A stretch of DNA of 47,541 nt from Gelidibacter sp. (GCA_010906935.1 JAAFHC010000007.1:1-47541), one strand, 5' to 3'; positions 28,728 to 37,572 are shown, numbered from the stretch's first letter. Notes: a model not told the origin generated them from the letters alone. Program-made: numbers and translations.

Positions 28728-29221
28728 TGATGAATAAATTAAAAATAACACTTGTATTTTTACTGATTGCAACTGTGACTTTCGCACAAGAAAGTCCGAG
28801 AAAGCAAGCAACAGGAAAAGCCGGAACAGCAACGGTTAATATAGATTATGGTTCACCAAAGGTTAAAGGAAGAACTATTTGGGGAGAACTTGTCCCTTAC
28901 GAGAAAGTTTGGAGAGCCGGAGCCAATAAAAACACTACCTTTTCTTTTGACAAAGACGTTAAAATTGGGAAAAATACTGTTAAAGCTGGGAAATACGGAT
29001 TTTTCATTATTCCAAGTGAAAACAAAGAATGGACAATAATTCTGAACAGCAAAAATGATGCTTGGGGTTCCAACGGCTACAATAAGGATTTAGACGTTTT
29101 AAGAATGAATGTAAAACCTAATTATCTGGATAAAAATCAAGAAGAACTTGATTATGCTATTGGTAATAAAGAAATCATCATAAAATGGGCAAAAGTTAAA
29201 ATCGCTATTCCGGTTCAATAA
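28727..29221 (+). CDS. exported DUF2911 domain protein, shorter paralogue
   Basis: The ORF track opens at 28712 inside the previous gene, but the ATG at 28727 overlaps the upstream stop by one base (TAATG) and begins a normal signal peptide, MMNKLKITLVFLLIATVTFAQ. I use that start, giving 164 residues. The domain repeats the DUF2911 pattern (VNIDYGSPKVKGRTIWGELVPYEKVWRAGANKNTTFSFDKDVKIG) without the helical tail of its neighbour. The pair likely arose by duplication and is translated as a unit. Confidence 0.88.
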   Translation: MMNKLKITLVFLLIATVTFAQESPRKQATGKAGTATVNIDYGSPKVKGRTIWGELVPYEKVWRAGANKNTTFSFDKDVKIGKNTVKAGKYGFFIIPSENKEWTIILNSKNDAWGSNGYNKDLDVLRMNVKPNYLDKNQEELDYAIGNKEIIIKWAKVKIAIPVQ

Positions 29222-29242
29222 ACCGCTTTACTTTAAATAATT

Positions 29243-29288
29243 AAAAGGCTGTCTAAATTTATTTTTAGACAGCCTTAATTTTTTTATA
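29243..29288 (+). terminator. intrinsic terminator after the DUF2911 pair
   Basis: The thirteen-base stem AAGGCTGTCTAAA/TTTAGACAGCCTT with a six-base loop is followed by AATTTTTTT. It lies 24 bases after the stop. Confidence 0.92.
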
Positions 29289-29381
29289 AATACATTAAAA
29301 GTATAAACTTTTAAATAGAATACTATAGTTGTCAAGAATAATCTAACCTATAAATTATTTATAAATGGTATTATTATTAAT

Positions 29382-29975
29382 TTAAATTAAAGTTCTTTTT
29401 GTGTAACCGTCGTATACTTGTGAAATAATTTGTTGTTTAATTCCGTAGTCAAAAACAATTTCATCTCTAGAAAAATACTCACTTAAAAAAATTGAATAAG
29501 ATGAAAAAGTAATTGAGTCTAAAATAAAGTATGAAATCAAGAAAACTTTATAATTGATATTTAGATTGAAATAAGATGGAACAGCAAATAAAAGACTTAT
29601 CAGAATAATAAATGTTAACAATCTATTCCTCCAAAAAATAATTACTATAGTATTTAATAACCATGTTATCGGTAGAACTAATAAGAATTTATATTCCCAA
29701 AAAGCAATTAACATGTAGAGCATATAGATTACTGCTCCAAAGAGTTTAATATTTCTTATACCATTGTAAAAACCATAGTTTTGACTACTTAAAAACTCCT
29801 TTGCTATTTTAGAATCAAAAGTAAAATTTAATTTTATTTTACCTAATTTAATCGCTTGCCTTAAATCATCAAAATCTTTAATTTTAATATGATTTTCACC
29901 AAATATTTCAGGAACAAGGTTTTCAAATTGATTAAAATCAATTTTATCTAAAAACTCTTCAGTTTCTTTGCTCAT
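29382..29975 (-). CDS. unknown membrane protein in cassette-like cluster
   Basis: The ORF track begins at 30041, inside a repeat. I prefer the ATG at 29975 (MSKETEEFLDKIDFNQFENLVPEIFG), giving 197 residues. A soluble N-terminal part of about 75 residues is followed by roughly four membrane segments (FGAVIYMLYMLIAFW, LVLPITWLLNTIVIIFW, LLTFIILISLLFAVP, KVFLISYFILDSITF). No family is recognised. Repeat copy B lies directly upstream, between this gene and its neighbour, the arrangement expected for a gene cassette. Confidence 0.65.
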   Translation of the reverse strand: MSKETEEFLDKIDFNQFENLVPEIFGENHIKIKDFDDLRQAIKLGKIKLNFTFDSKIAKEFLSSQNYGFYNGIRNIKLFGAVIYMLYMLIAFWEYKFLLVLPITWLLNTIVIIFWRNRLLTFIILISLLFAVPSYFNLNINYKVFLISYFILDSITFSSYSIFLSEYFSRDEIVFDYGIKQQIISQVYDGYTKRTLI

Positions 29976-29991
29976 AATTTTCGTATTGAGT

Positions 29992-30064
29992 GGTTGTAGC
30001 AAATTGATTTGTTGACTGTTTGTGAGTTTGTACCAGTTCAAATTTAAGCATAAATTATATGCGG
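29992..30064 (-). repeat. attC-like repeat, copy B
   Basis: On the minus strand this reads CCGCATATAATTTATGCTTA...CAAATTTGAAC...ATTTGCTACAACC and aligns with copy A over its whole length at roughly 75% identity. It directly follows the stop of the 30076-30591 gene. The flanking core is poor (GGACAAC rather than RYYYAAC), so if it is an attC site it is a degenerate one. Confidence 0.6.
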
Positions 30065-30075
30065 CTTTGTTGTCC

Positions 30076-30591
30076 TTAGTTATTTTTCCTTTCTAATTGT
30101 TTAATTTTGTATTCGGTCAATTCTATTTTTTTACTTGTTTTAGTAATGAAATTCAACTGTTTAGGTGTAATTGGACCTTTTCCAGATTTTTCAAGTTTAT
30201 ATTGCATTGAACTAAAAGAATATCCATTATCTAATGATTCGTATTCAGCGTTTAATCTTTCTAATTGATTTATATGGAGTGCCATTTCTGCAATCCTTTT
30301 TTGGGTATCAGTAATATTATTTATTGAGTTTGAAAGAATACCTTCTTTTAAAGTTTCGTAATAAAGTTTAATAACTTTATCATACCTATCTTCAAAGTAA
30401 TTTGGTGTCCGATCTGCTGCTATTGTCAAAATGCAATATCTTAAAAGTTTATCAACTCCTTTTTTGTTTTTTACATATTTTTTTTTCAAAAAATCAAAAT
30501 CAATATCTTTACTAAAAATATCAATAGTGGCATTTTTCAATATTTTTCTAATTATTCTATTTTCGAAATATTCTTTTATTCTTTCAAGCAT
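30076..30591 (-). CDS. unknown soluble protein in cassette-like cluster
   Basis: The 171-residue, lysine-rich helical protein has no recognised family. It starts MLERIKEYFENRIIRKILKN. It contains a likely coiled region (MALHINQLERLNAEYESLD) and ends ELTEYKIKQLERKNN. Attc-like repeats lie on both sides, copy A upstream and copy B downstream. The gene is on the same strand as its two neighbours. Confidence 0.6.
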   Translation of the reverse strand: MLERIKEYFENRIIRKILKNATIDIFSKDIDFDFLKKKYVKNKKGVDKLLRYCILTIAADRTPNYFEDRYDKVIKLYYETLKEGILSNSINNITDTQKRIAEMALHINQLERLNAEYESLDNGYSFSSMQYKLEKSGKGPITPKQLNFITKTSKKIELTEYKIKQLERKNN

Positions 30592-30644
30592 TTATTTAAA
30601 TAATTTTATTTTTTACTGTTCGCCGGTTTGCTAATTTTTATTAA

Positions 30645-30776
30645 GCACAACGGTTTTGTAAATGATTTGTGTGACTGGAAAATCGGAGATTTTTCGGTTG
30701 TAGCAAATAGCTTGTTGAATGTTTGTTGGTTTATATTTAGTTTAAATGTAAGCATAAATTATATGCGGTGTTAGGC
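30645..30776 (-). repeat. attC-like repeat, copy A
   Basis: In the gene direction the element starts GCCTAAC (30776-30770), which fits the integron R'' core RYYYAAC. It continues CCGCATATAATTTATGC, has a central hairpin GAAAAATC-TCC-GATTTTC, and ends near GTTGTGC (30651-30645), one base off the R' core GTTRRRY. The total of 132 bases is within the attC range. The part 30696-30768 is repeated as copy B. Confidence 0.55.
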
Positions 30777-30780
30777 AATG

Positions 30781-31284
30781 TTAAGATTTAAATAATTTTA
30801 AATTCTCGATATGATTATAATGTGTATCAATTTTGTTTGCAATAATATATTCATATATAAAATCTATTATTTCATTTTGAAGTTCTATATGCTCTTTTAT
30901 AAAATTCGAGTAACTCATTTTAGTCAATTTTCCATCTGAATTTGTTTTAAATATTACATCACTTACCAATATCTTAATAGTGTTGGAATTGGTAATATCA
31001 TCATCTACTTCTACGCTTTCTGTTCTATTGCTGTGAGCAAAGACATTTCGATTAGTAGAAAGGTCCCTAATTTTTTTAATTTGAGTTTTATCAAAAATAT
31101 TTAGATTAATTAGAATTTTAAGTTTTGCTCCAAAGTCGACTACTTTTGGATTTAATATATAATCTAAAAAGAATGGTTTGTCTTTCGGTTCGATATTGTG
31201 TGTTATTATTAAACTTATAAATAATTCTATTTCGTTAAATACGTGTAAGGATTTACCTAGATTTACATATGTTTCTTCTTTCAT
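30781..31284 (-). CDS. unknown HEPN-like protein in cassette-like cluster
   Basis: The 167-residue helical protein starts MKEETYVNLGKSLHVFNEIELFISLII. It contains R79-NVFA-H84 in KIRDLSTNRNVFAHSNR, matching the R-x4-H pattern of HEPN and MltR/DUF4145-like proteins; in true HEPN RNases these residues cut RNA. No antitoxin gene is obvious next to it. The gene sits between GTTAGGC (31311-31305, gene direction) and GCCTAAC just after its stop, exactly the borders of an integron gene cassette. The HEPN assignment is a motif-level guess. Confidence 0.6.
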   Translation of the reverse strand: MKEETYVNLGKSLHVFNEIELFISLIITHNIEPKDKPFFLDYILNPKVVDFGAKLKILINLNIFDKTQIKKIRDLSTNRNVFAHSNRTESVEVDDDITNSNTIKILVSDVIFKTNSDGKLTKMSYSNFIKEHIELQNEIIDFIYEYIIANKIDTHYNHIENLKLFKS

Positions 31285-31464
31285 AATAATTTCAGTTTAA
31301 TTTTGCCTAACTTGATATATCCTCATAAAAATGTAATTTACCACATTAATGCTTTTGGATAACTGCGTTTTAATCAGATTTCAATTTTTATTTAAATGTA
31401 CTATAATTTTCCAATTAAAAAATATATAGAAGTAGAAAGCTCAAATATGTATTTGAAAAACTCT

Positions 31465-33159
31465 TTATTTGGCATTTACAACTTTAAAAGTTTGTAATAA
31501 TATCGCAATGCCCATCACCAAAGCACAGCCAAATAAATTAAGCCATAAATAAGGCATCCAATCGTATTTATAACCAATAATAACTATTACTTGCGTAATT
31601 AATGCTGCCACAAAAACCGCATTGCTTTTTACGTATTTCACAAAAAATGCCAGTAAAAATATGCCCAAAATATTTCCGTAAAAAATAGAACCGATAATAT
31701 TGACCAACTGAATTAAATTATCAAACAAATTGGCAAAACAGGCAAATGTAATGGCTATTATTCCCCAAAGTAGCGTAAACCATTTAGAAGCACTTACATA
31801 ATGCTGATCGGTTTTCACAACCTTATTATTTCTTTTATATAAATCAATCACCGTTGTGCTTGCCAAGGCATTGAGTTCAGAAGCTGTGCTCGACATTGCC
31901 GCAGATAGAATTACGGCCAACAATAAGCCAATCAATCCTCTTGGCAAATTGTTAAGAATAAAATGGATAAAAACGTAATCTTTATCGTTGGTTTCAGCAA
32001 AGGCATCTGCTTTTTTAATGATTTCTTTGGCTTGTTCCCTATTTTCCAATTCCAATAAATTTAGGGCCTGTATTTCTTGTACCGATTTTTCAAGCTGAAG
32101 CGTGTTATTTTCAGAATCAAGGGCAATTCCATAGTTTAAATTTGCCACAGATTTTTGATTTTCAATCGCTACATGTTTGTCTTCCAAATTTTTATACGCT
32201 TCGGAATAAATAGAATTTTTCACTGCGGTATCGGCAGCCGGATTAAAATTTAAGGGCGAAGCATTGAATTGGTAAAAAACAAATACCATGACGCCCACCA
32301 ATAAAATAAAAAATTGCATCGGCACTTTTACCAATCCGTTAAAAATAAGTCCGAGTTGCATTTCTTTTACTGATTTTCCCGACAAATAACGTTGCACCTG
32401 ACTTTGGTCGGTTCCAAAATAGGAAAGCGCCAAAAAGCCTCCACCAATAACACCGCTCCAAACAGTATATCTGTTTTCCCAATTAAAAGAGAAATCCAAC
32501 ACTTCCATTTTTCCGCTGGCTCCCGCAATTTTTAAGGCTTTCGAAAAGGAGATATCAGCCGGCAAATAGCTCACTATTAAATAAAATGCCACAAACATTC
32601 CGGAAAAAATCACCGCCATTTGTTGTTTTTGGGTGACGCTCACCGCTTTTGTTCCTCCGGTTACTGTGTAAATAATCACCAAAACGCCAATAATAATATT
32701 TAAGGTATTTAAATCCCAACCTAAAACTGCAGATAAAATAATGGCTGGCGCAAAAATGGTGATTCCGGCAGCCAAACCGCGTTGAATCAAAAATAAAATT
32801 GCGGCTATGGTTCGGGTTTTTAAATCGAATCGGGTTTCTAAATATTCATAAGCCGTAAATACGTTTAAACGGTAGTAAATTGGGATAAAAACCAAACAAA
32901 TTACCACCATGGCAATTGGCAATCCGAAATAAAATTGTACAAAACCCATTCCACTGTGAAAAGCCTGGCCGGGCGTTGATAAGAAAGTAATTGCACTGGC
33001 TTGCGTTGCCATAACCGATAGACCGATTGTCCACCATTTTGCTTCACTTCCGCCCTTAATATAATCCGTTACATTTTTGCTTCCTTTGGTTTTCCATGCG
33101 CCATAAATAACGATGAAACCCAATGTTCCAATAAGCACCAACCAATCTAACCACTGCAT
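31465..33159 (-). CDS. sodium:solute symporter (SSS family)
   Basis: The 564-residue integral membrane protein has about 13-14 segments. It begins DWLVLIGTLGFIVIYGAWKTKGSKNVTDYIKGGSEAKWWTIGLSVMATQASAITFLSTPGQAF, characteristic of the SSS family, and has GGTKAVSVTQKQQMAVIF and LSYFGTDQSQVQRYLSGKS further in. A soluble insertion of about 90 residues lies in the middle. Its ATG is one base after the stop of a 34-residue gene, which itself follows the PIG-L deacetylase. The operon suggests import of the deacetylase product, but the substrate is not shown by sequence. Confidence 0.93.
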   Translation of the reverse strand: MQWLDWLVLIGTLGFIVIYGAWKTKGSKNVTDYIKGGSEAKWWTIGLSVMATQASAITFLSTPGQAFHSGMGFVQFYFGLPIAMVVICLVFIPIYYRLNVFTAYEYLETRFDLKTRTIAAILFLIQRGLAAGITIFAPAIILSAVLGWDLNTLNIIIGVLVIIYTVTGGTKAVSVTQKQQMAVIFSGMFVAFYLIVSYLPADISFSKALKIAGASGKMEVLDFSFNWENRYTVWSGVIGGGFLALSYFGTDQSQVQRYLSGKSVKEMQLGLIFNGLVKVPMQFFILLVGVMVFVFYQFNASPLNFNPAADTAVKNSIYSEAYKNLEDKHVAIENQKSVANLNYGIALDSENNTLQLEKSVQEIQALNLLELENREQAKEIIKKADAFAETNDKDYVFIHFILNNLPRGLIGLLLAVILSAAMSSTASELNALASTTVIDLYKRNNKVVKTDQHYVSASKWFTLLWGIIAITFACFANLFDNLIQLVNIIGSIFYGNILGIFLLAFFVKYVKSNAVFVAALITQVIVIIGYKYDWMPYLWLNLFGCALVMGIAILLQTFKVVNAK

Positions 33160-33160
33160 A

Positions 33161-33265
33161 TTAGGAGAAGTTTTTCATAATTACATAAAACAGCACAATG
33201 TAAATCGCGTTTACAACTAAAACAACCGTATAAACTTTTTTCCAAACGTATTTTTGTTTTTCCAT
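33161..33265 (-). CDS. 34-residue membrane protein between deacetylase and symporter
   Basis: This gene is not in the ORF track because of its size. The minus-strand ATG at 33265 gives MEKQKYVWKKVYTVVLVVNAIYIVLFYVIMKNFS, a basic head followed by one membrane helix. It starts one base after the PIG-L stop and ends one base before the symporter start, so it fills the gap exactly and must be translated with them. It may be a small subunit or stabiliser of the symporter, as other single-helix proteins are; this is inference. Confidence 0.75.
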   Translation of the reverse strand: MEKQKYVWKKVYTVVLVVNAIYIVLFYVIMKNFS

Positions 33266-33266
33266 C

Positions 33267-35783
33267 TTAGTTTTTTAAAGGTTTTTCTGTCTTATTTTTT
33301 CCGATAGAAAGCATATTTGCAAACAATTTATAGGCTCCAGAAACACCGGCAGGCAATTCCCTGAAAAAACTCAATCCGGTATAAATAAAGTTCCCTTTAC
33401 CATATTTTGCAACCAACAAACTTCCTTTGCTTTCGGGTTCATTTTTATCGTTCATGCTTAAAATGGCTTCAAATTTCGGATCCCATTCGCTTGGAAAATA
33501 CAAACCACGTTCCTGAACCCACCCTTCAAAATCTTTTTGGGTAATTTTATTTGGAAAATTTAACAGTTCGTGAGCCGGATTAATCATACGAACTTCAGCA
33601 ACTTCTTCTGTTACTCTATCGTGAGAAAGTTTCAAGGAATATGGTGCAACCTCATCAACTTTTAACCTGGAACTAGTATTATATTGCACAATTAAAGTAC
33701 CGCCATTTTCTGCATAACTATGTAAGAATTTTTGATAAAACTTTGCCCTATCACTTATGTTATACAATCGAATTCCCAATACTATGGCGTCAAAATTTTC
33801 TAATTTCTTAGAAGTAATGTCATCCTCATTTAATTCAACAACCGTATAGCCCATTTGACGCAAAGCAGTTGGTACGGCATCGCCGGCTCCTTGAATATAA
33901 CCAATTATTTGCCCTTTTTTCTCAATAGTTAACCGAACTAATTTTGCTTCTGATGGCATCATAACAGACTGAAACGGAATGTGATCATAATTAATTTCAA
34001 CCAATTCGTTGGTGTATTTATTGTTGCCAATTTGAACAATTGGATTGATAAATACTTCAGAGGCTTTGGAAGGTGGCTTGACTACAAATTCAAAATTTTG
34101 CTCTTCCCCTTTTTCCTTTAAACTGAATGAAAAACTTTTTGGGGAAATATTCCAAAATTCAGGAATATCCAAAGATAAATTTCCGCTTAAATTTTCCTTG
34201 ATTGCTTTTACTTTAACGCTAATTTTTTGAGCATCTTCATTGGAAAAAATATAGACTTTCTCACCAAATGAAGCCGAAACTTCAGGCAAAATTTCAAAAG
34301 GTTTATACACTTCACCTTTAACGGGATCGTTGTATTTAAAAACCACATTTTTGGCAAATGGAATTGTAAATCCGTTAAAATTAATCTTAAAATTCGCTAT
34401 GATAATTCTTGGTGTTTCGGGCAAGCCGATTAAATTTTGATCGGAAACCTGATACATTCCGATACTTCCTTTTTCCCTAAGCCAATAGGGCGAAGTTTGC
34501 TTTATTTCTGAAGGAATTTCTACGGATAAAGAAAGTGAATTTGCCCTATTTTGTTTTAAGACAATAACGGAATCAATTTTTGCATTTAATGGTGAAATTT
34601 CAACCGATTCCAGAGAAATATTGGCATTGCTTCTGTTAACGGCTTCAATTTTTAGGATATTTTTTGAATTGGAAGTTGTTGAAGAATTCGTTGAAACAAC
34701 TTCTAAATACAAACCGGCACAAGCTGCAATAATTTCTTTAATTTCTTCGGATTTTAATTGTTTCCAATGTTCATCTTTCAATTGCTGCATTAATTTATAG
34801 GCTTCAATTAAACTCGGAATGCTTGCGGCCGGATTTTTAAAATTATAATCGGCCACCACTTTTTGTAAAATTTTACCGATTTCTTTTCCGCCTTCCACGC
34901 GATTCCAAGAAGTGTCAATGCCGTCAAAAACATTTTTACTGATTGGAAATTCGCCTTTCAAAAACTCTAGATATTCCTTTTCTGTGCCTCGTGATCCGGT
35001 GCTTCCAAAACCTTGGGACTCGTGTTTGCTCCTGCTTAATGAAGCTATCTCACTGTTAGACAAACCTTTATTTGGGTAATAAGTACCGATTTCCAAAGTT
35101 AGCAAATTGGTTTTATCCGCTTTATTAAAATTTTCTTCACTGCCGTAAAACCACCAGGAAGTATTAAAAAGCAATCGTTTTGGCTGCCAAACGGCATCAT
35201 TTGCTAAATGTGTTTTGTAGGTTTTGTCTGAAGCCAAATCAAATGCCTCAACGCCCAACATTGCTGAAGCTGTATGATGTCCGTGGGTAGTTCCTGAAGT
35301 TCTGTAATCAAACCTATTGATAATCACATCGGGTTTTATTTTTCTGATGGTGGCAACCACATCATTTAAAACGGCTTCTTTATTCCAAAAATTCAAAGTT
35401 TCATCAGGATGTTTTGAATAGCCAAAATCGTTGGCACGCGTAAAAAATTGCTCACCGCCGTCTACGCGTCTTGCCGCCAATAATTCCTGGGTTCTTATAA
35501 CGCCCAGCAATTCGCTGAGTTCCGGGCCGATTAAATTTTGTCCTCCATCGCCTCTTGTGATGCTTAAATAAGCAGTTCGCGCCTTTACATCGTTCGCAAA
35601 ATAAGAAATAAGTCGTGTGTTTTCATCATCGGGATGTGCCGCGATGTATAAAACCGTTCCTAAAAAATTAAGTTTTTGAATGGATTCATAAATTTCACCA
35701 GAAGTCGGTTTTTTGGGCGCTTGCGCAAAATTTATGGTGATGCAAAAAAGTGTTAGGAATAAAATGGAAACTATTTTTTTCAT
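33267..35783 (-). CDS. PIG-L family deacetylase with large C-terminal region
   Basis: The 838-residue exported protein has a signal peptide (MKKIVSILFLTLFCITINFAQ). The zinc-binding PIG-L/LmbE motif AHPDDE is at residues 49-54 and HGHHTAS further on. The domain ends near residue 280. The rest is beta-rich (NEW3-like ISVKVKAIKENLSGNLSLDIPEFWNISP), then a glutaminase-like alpha/beta segment (GYIQGAGDAVPTALRQMGYTVVELNEDDI). Family members remove N-acetyl groups from sugars such as GlcNAc. It heads an operon with the 34-residue protein and the symporter. The start codon abuts dispersed repeat copy 3. Confidence 0.9.
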   Translation of the reverse strand: MKKIVSILFLTLFCITINFAQAPKKPTSGEIYESIQKLNFLGTVLYIAAHPDDENTRLISYFANDVKARTAYLSITRGDGGQNLIGPELSELLGVIRTQELLAARRVDGGEQFFTRANDFGYSKHPDETLNFWNKEAVLNDVVATIRKIKPDVIINRFDYRTSGTTHGHHTASAMLGVEAFDLASDKTYKTHLANDAVWQPKRLLFNTSWWFYGSEENFNKADKTNLLTLEIGTYYPNKGLSNSEIASLSRSKHESQGFGSTGSRGTEKEYLEFLKGEFPISKNVFDGIDTSWNRVEGGKEIGKILQKVVADYNFKNPAASIPSLIEAYKLMQQLKDEHWKQLKSEEIKEIIAACAGLYLEVVSTNSSTTSNSKNILKIEAVNRSNANISLESVEISPLNAKIDSVIVLKQNRANSLSLSVEIPSEIKQTSPYWLREKGSIGMYQVSDQNLIGLPETPRIIIANFKINFNGFTIPFAKNVVFKYNDPVKGEVYKPFEILPEVSASFGEKVYIFSNEDAQKISVKVKAIKENLSGNLSLDIPEFWNISPKSFSFSLKEKGEEQNFEFVVKPPSKASEVFINPIVQIGNNKYTNELVEINYDHIPFQSVMMPSEAKLVRLTIEKKGQIIGYIQGAGDAVPTALRQMGYTVVELNEDDITSKKLENFDAIVLGIRLYNISDRAKFYQKFLHSYAENGGTLIVQYNTSSRLKVDEVAPYSLKLSHDRVTEEVAEVRMINPAHELLNFPNKITQKDFEGWVQERGLYFPSEWDPKFEAILSMNDKNEPESKGSLLVAKYGKGNFIYTGLSFFRELPAGVSGAYKLFANMLSIGKNKTEKPLKN

Positions 35784-35895
35784 CTGTTTAAATTTTATTT
35801 TTTAGTGGTAACAGATGCTGCCTGCCTGTCCGGTAGGCAGGTTCGCCATTAATCATTCCATTGTGTGTCAAAATTTGATATGCTCGTTTCATTTA
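35784..35895 (-). repeat. dispersed leader repeat, copy 3 (upstream of the PIG-L gene)
   Basis: This is the third copy. It runs exactly up to the ATG at 35783 and includes a near-perfect palindrome CCTGCCTGTCCGGTAGGCAGG. CATCTGTT within the repeat can pair with AACAGATG that includes the start codon, with a loop of about 20 AT-rich bases. Confidence 0.82.
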
Positions 35896-36123
35896 AAGTT
35901 TGATTTTTTAGCAGAAATCAAATATAAAATTAAATTTTAGACTTCACTTTTTTTTATGAATGTATTAACATTATAAGAAGTTAAATATTAGAAGTTAAAT
36001 ATTAAAAGTTAAATATTAGAAGTTAAAAGTTTAAATAGGAAATAGCGACATACGAAAAATAAATCCCGAATCCCTAATCCAAAATCGTAATTTGTAATTC
36101 GTAATTCATAATTCGTAATTTAA
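35896..36123. other. AT-rich non-coding sequence with short tandem units
   Basis: Most of the gap between PIG-L and dnaN is non-coding. It contains degenerate direct repeats AGAAGTTAAATATTA (35979-36030) and GTAATTCGTAATTCATAATTCGTAATT just before the next repeat. No gene is visible. Confidence 0.6.
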
Positions 36124-36317
36124 GCCGCGTTAGGGATTGAGCGGTTTGTTTGAGCTCTTTTTTTGTTGCTTTTCGCAACTAAAAAAAGCGAGCCGCAAAA
36201 GCCCGCCCGCTTTTTCTGCGGAGCCTGCTCGCTGAAAAAGCGGAGCCTGCCCGCTGAAAAAGCGGGAACGCCCTCCAAAATGGCGGGCAAGCCCTCCAAA
36301 ATGGCGGGCAAGCCCAA
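36124..36317 (-). repeat. GC-rich intergenic repeat, long form
   Basis: Read on the minus strand it starts TTGGGCTTGCCCGCCATTTTGG, repeats the GGCTTGCCCGCCATTTTGGA unit, passes through several AGCGGGCAGGCTCCGC hairpins and ends CTCAATCCCTAACGCG. The same start and end occur at 46837-46932 on the other strand. The 66-residue ORF in the track is simply this repeat translated. Confidence 0.75.
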
Positions 36318-36415
36318 CATGGCATTTTTATGACTTAAATTTAGCTCAAATTTGTCCTAAATTTTATTGTGATAACGTGTTGATAAAAAATCTTTTTAAA
36401 ACAACATATTTAGAA

Positions 36416-36423
36416 TATATTTG
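36416..36423 (+). promoter_or_regulatory. -7 box upstream of dnaN
   Basis: TATATTTG matches TAnnTTTG 27 bases before the dnaN start. TTTT 18 bases upstream is the nearest -33 candidate. Confidence 0.5.
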
Positions 36424-36450
36424 TAATTCATTCCATTAAAATAATCATCA

Positions 36451-37572
36451 ATGAAATTTATAGTATCAAGCGGTCAATTATTAAAACAACTCCAAGTTTT
36501 GGGAGGCGTTATCAACAGCAATAATACATTGCCAATTTTAGATAATTTCTTATTCGAATTAAATGAAAACGAATTAAAAATATCAGCTTCGGATTTAGAG
36601 ACAATCATGAGCACCGTTATTGAAGTGGAATCTGAGTCTCAAGGTTCTGTGGCAATTTCAGCACGATTGTTATTGGATACCTTAAAAACATTTCCAAACC
36701 AGCCTTTGACTTTTAAAACTGAGGAAAATAGTACCATTGAAATTAGCTCGAGCCACGGAAAATATGATATGGCTTATTTTGACGGCAATGAATTCCCGAA
36801 AGCGGTGACGCTTGAGTCGCCAAGCAACACCACAATTCCCGGAGACATTTTGGCCACTGCAATTTCAAAAACAATATTCGCGGCAGGAAATGACGATTTA
36901 AGACCTGTGATGAGCGGTGTGTTTTTTCAGTTTAATGCAAATAATTTAACATTTGTGGCCACAGACGCCCATAAATTGGTGAAGTATTCAAGAACTGATG
37001 TTGCCGCAAACCAACCTGCGGAATTCATTATGCCAAAAAAACCTTTAAACTTATTGAAGGGGATTTTAGCCGGTTCAAATAGCGATGTTACCATTGAATA
37101 TAACGATTCAAATGCGAAATTTATATTTGACAATGTGGTTTTGGTTTGCCGTTTAATTGACGGAAAATACCCAAATTATGAAGCTGTTATTCCGAAAGAA
37201 AATCCGAATAAATTGACTGTAGACAGAGGCACTTTTTTAAATTCAGTGAAACGTGTGTCTATTTTCTCCAGCAAAACCACGCACCAAATTCGTTTGAAAA
37301 TGGCAGGAACCGAATTAAATATTTCTGCGGAAGACATTGATTATTCAAACAAAGCTGAAGAGCGTTTGGCCTGCGATTATCAGGGCGACGATATGCAAAT
37401 TGGATTTAATTCCCGTTTTTTAACCGAAATGTTAAGCAATTTAAATTCCAATGATGTATTGATTGAAATGTCTATGCCACCAAACAGGGCCGGAATTTTA
37501 ACACCTGCTGACGGTATTGAAGAAGGTGAATTTATTACCATGTTGGTTATGCCGGTGATGTTGAATAATTAA
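36451..37572 (+). CDS. dnaN: DNA polymerase III beta sliding clamp
   Basis: The 373-residue sliding clamp tethers DNA polymerase III to its template. It begins MKFIVSSGQLLKQLQVLGGVINSNNTLPILDNFLFE, has the central PKKPLNLLKGIL and ends with the clamp signature ITMLVMPVMLNN. The protein is intact. Its last 61 codons, the stop and the terminator are present a second time at 43012-43263, and I infer that this 3' end was supplied by an inserted element. The replacement is seamless at protein level. Confidence 0.98.
   Translation: MKFIVSSGQLLKQLQVLGGVINSNNTLPILDNFLFELNENELKISASDLETIMSTVIEVESESQGSVAISARLLLDTLKTFPNQPLTFKTEENSTIEISSSHGKYDMAYFDGNEFPKAVTLESPSNTTIPGDILATAISKTIFAAGNDDLRPVMSGVFFQFNANNLTFVATDAHKLVKYSRTDVAANQPAEFIMPKKPLNLLKGILAGSNSDVTIEYNDSNAKFIFDNVVLVCRLIDGKYPNYEAVIPKENPNKLTVDRGTFLNSVKRVSIFSSKTTHQIRLKMAGTELNISAEDIDYSNKAEERLACDYQGDDMQIGFNSRFLTEMLSNLNSNDVLIEMSMPPNRAGILTPADGIEEGEFITMLVMPVMLNN

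Noticed and set aside
29976-30041. Upstream extension of the 29382 gene to 30041
   Set aside because: The extra 22 codons lie mostly in the attC-like repeat, and the ATG at 29975 begins a normal soluble domain.
36120-36320. 66-residue minus-strand ORF with repeated LPAILEG
   Set aside because: It is the translation of a GC-rich intergenic repeat whose ends recur at 46837-46932; no start context or conservation is evident.
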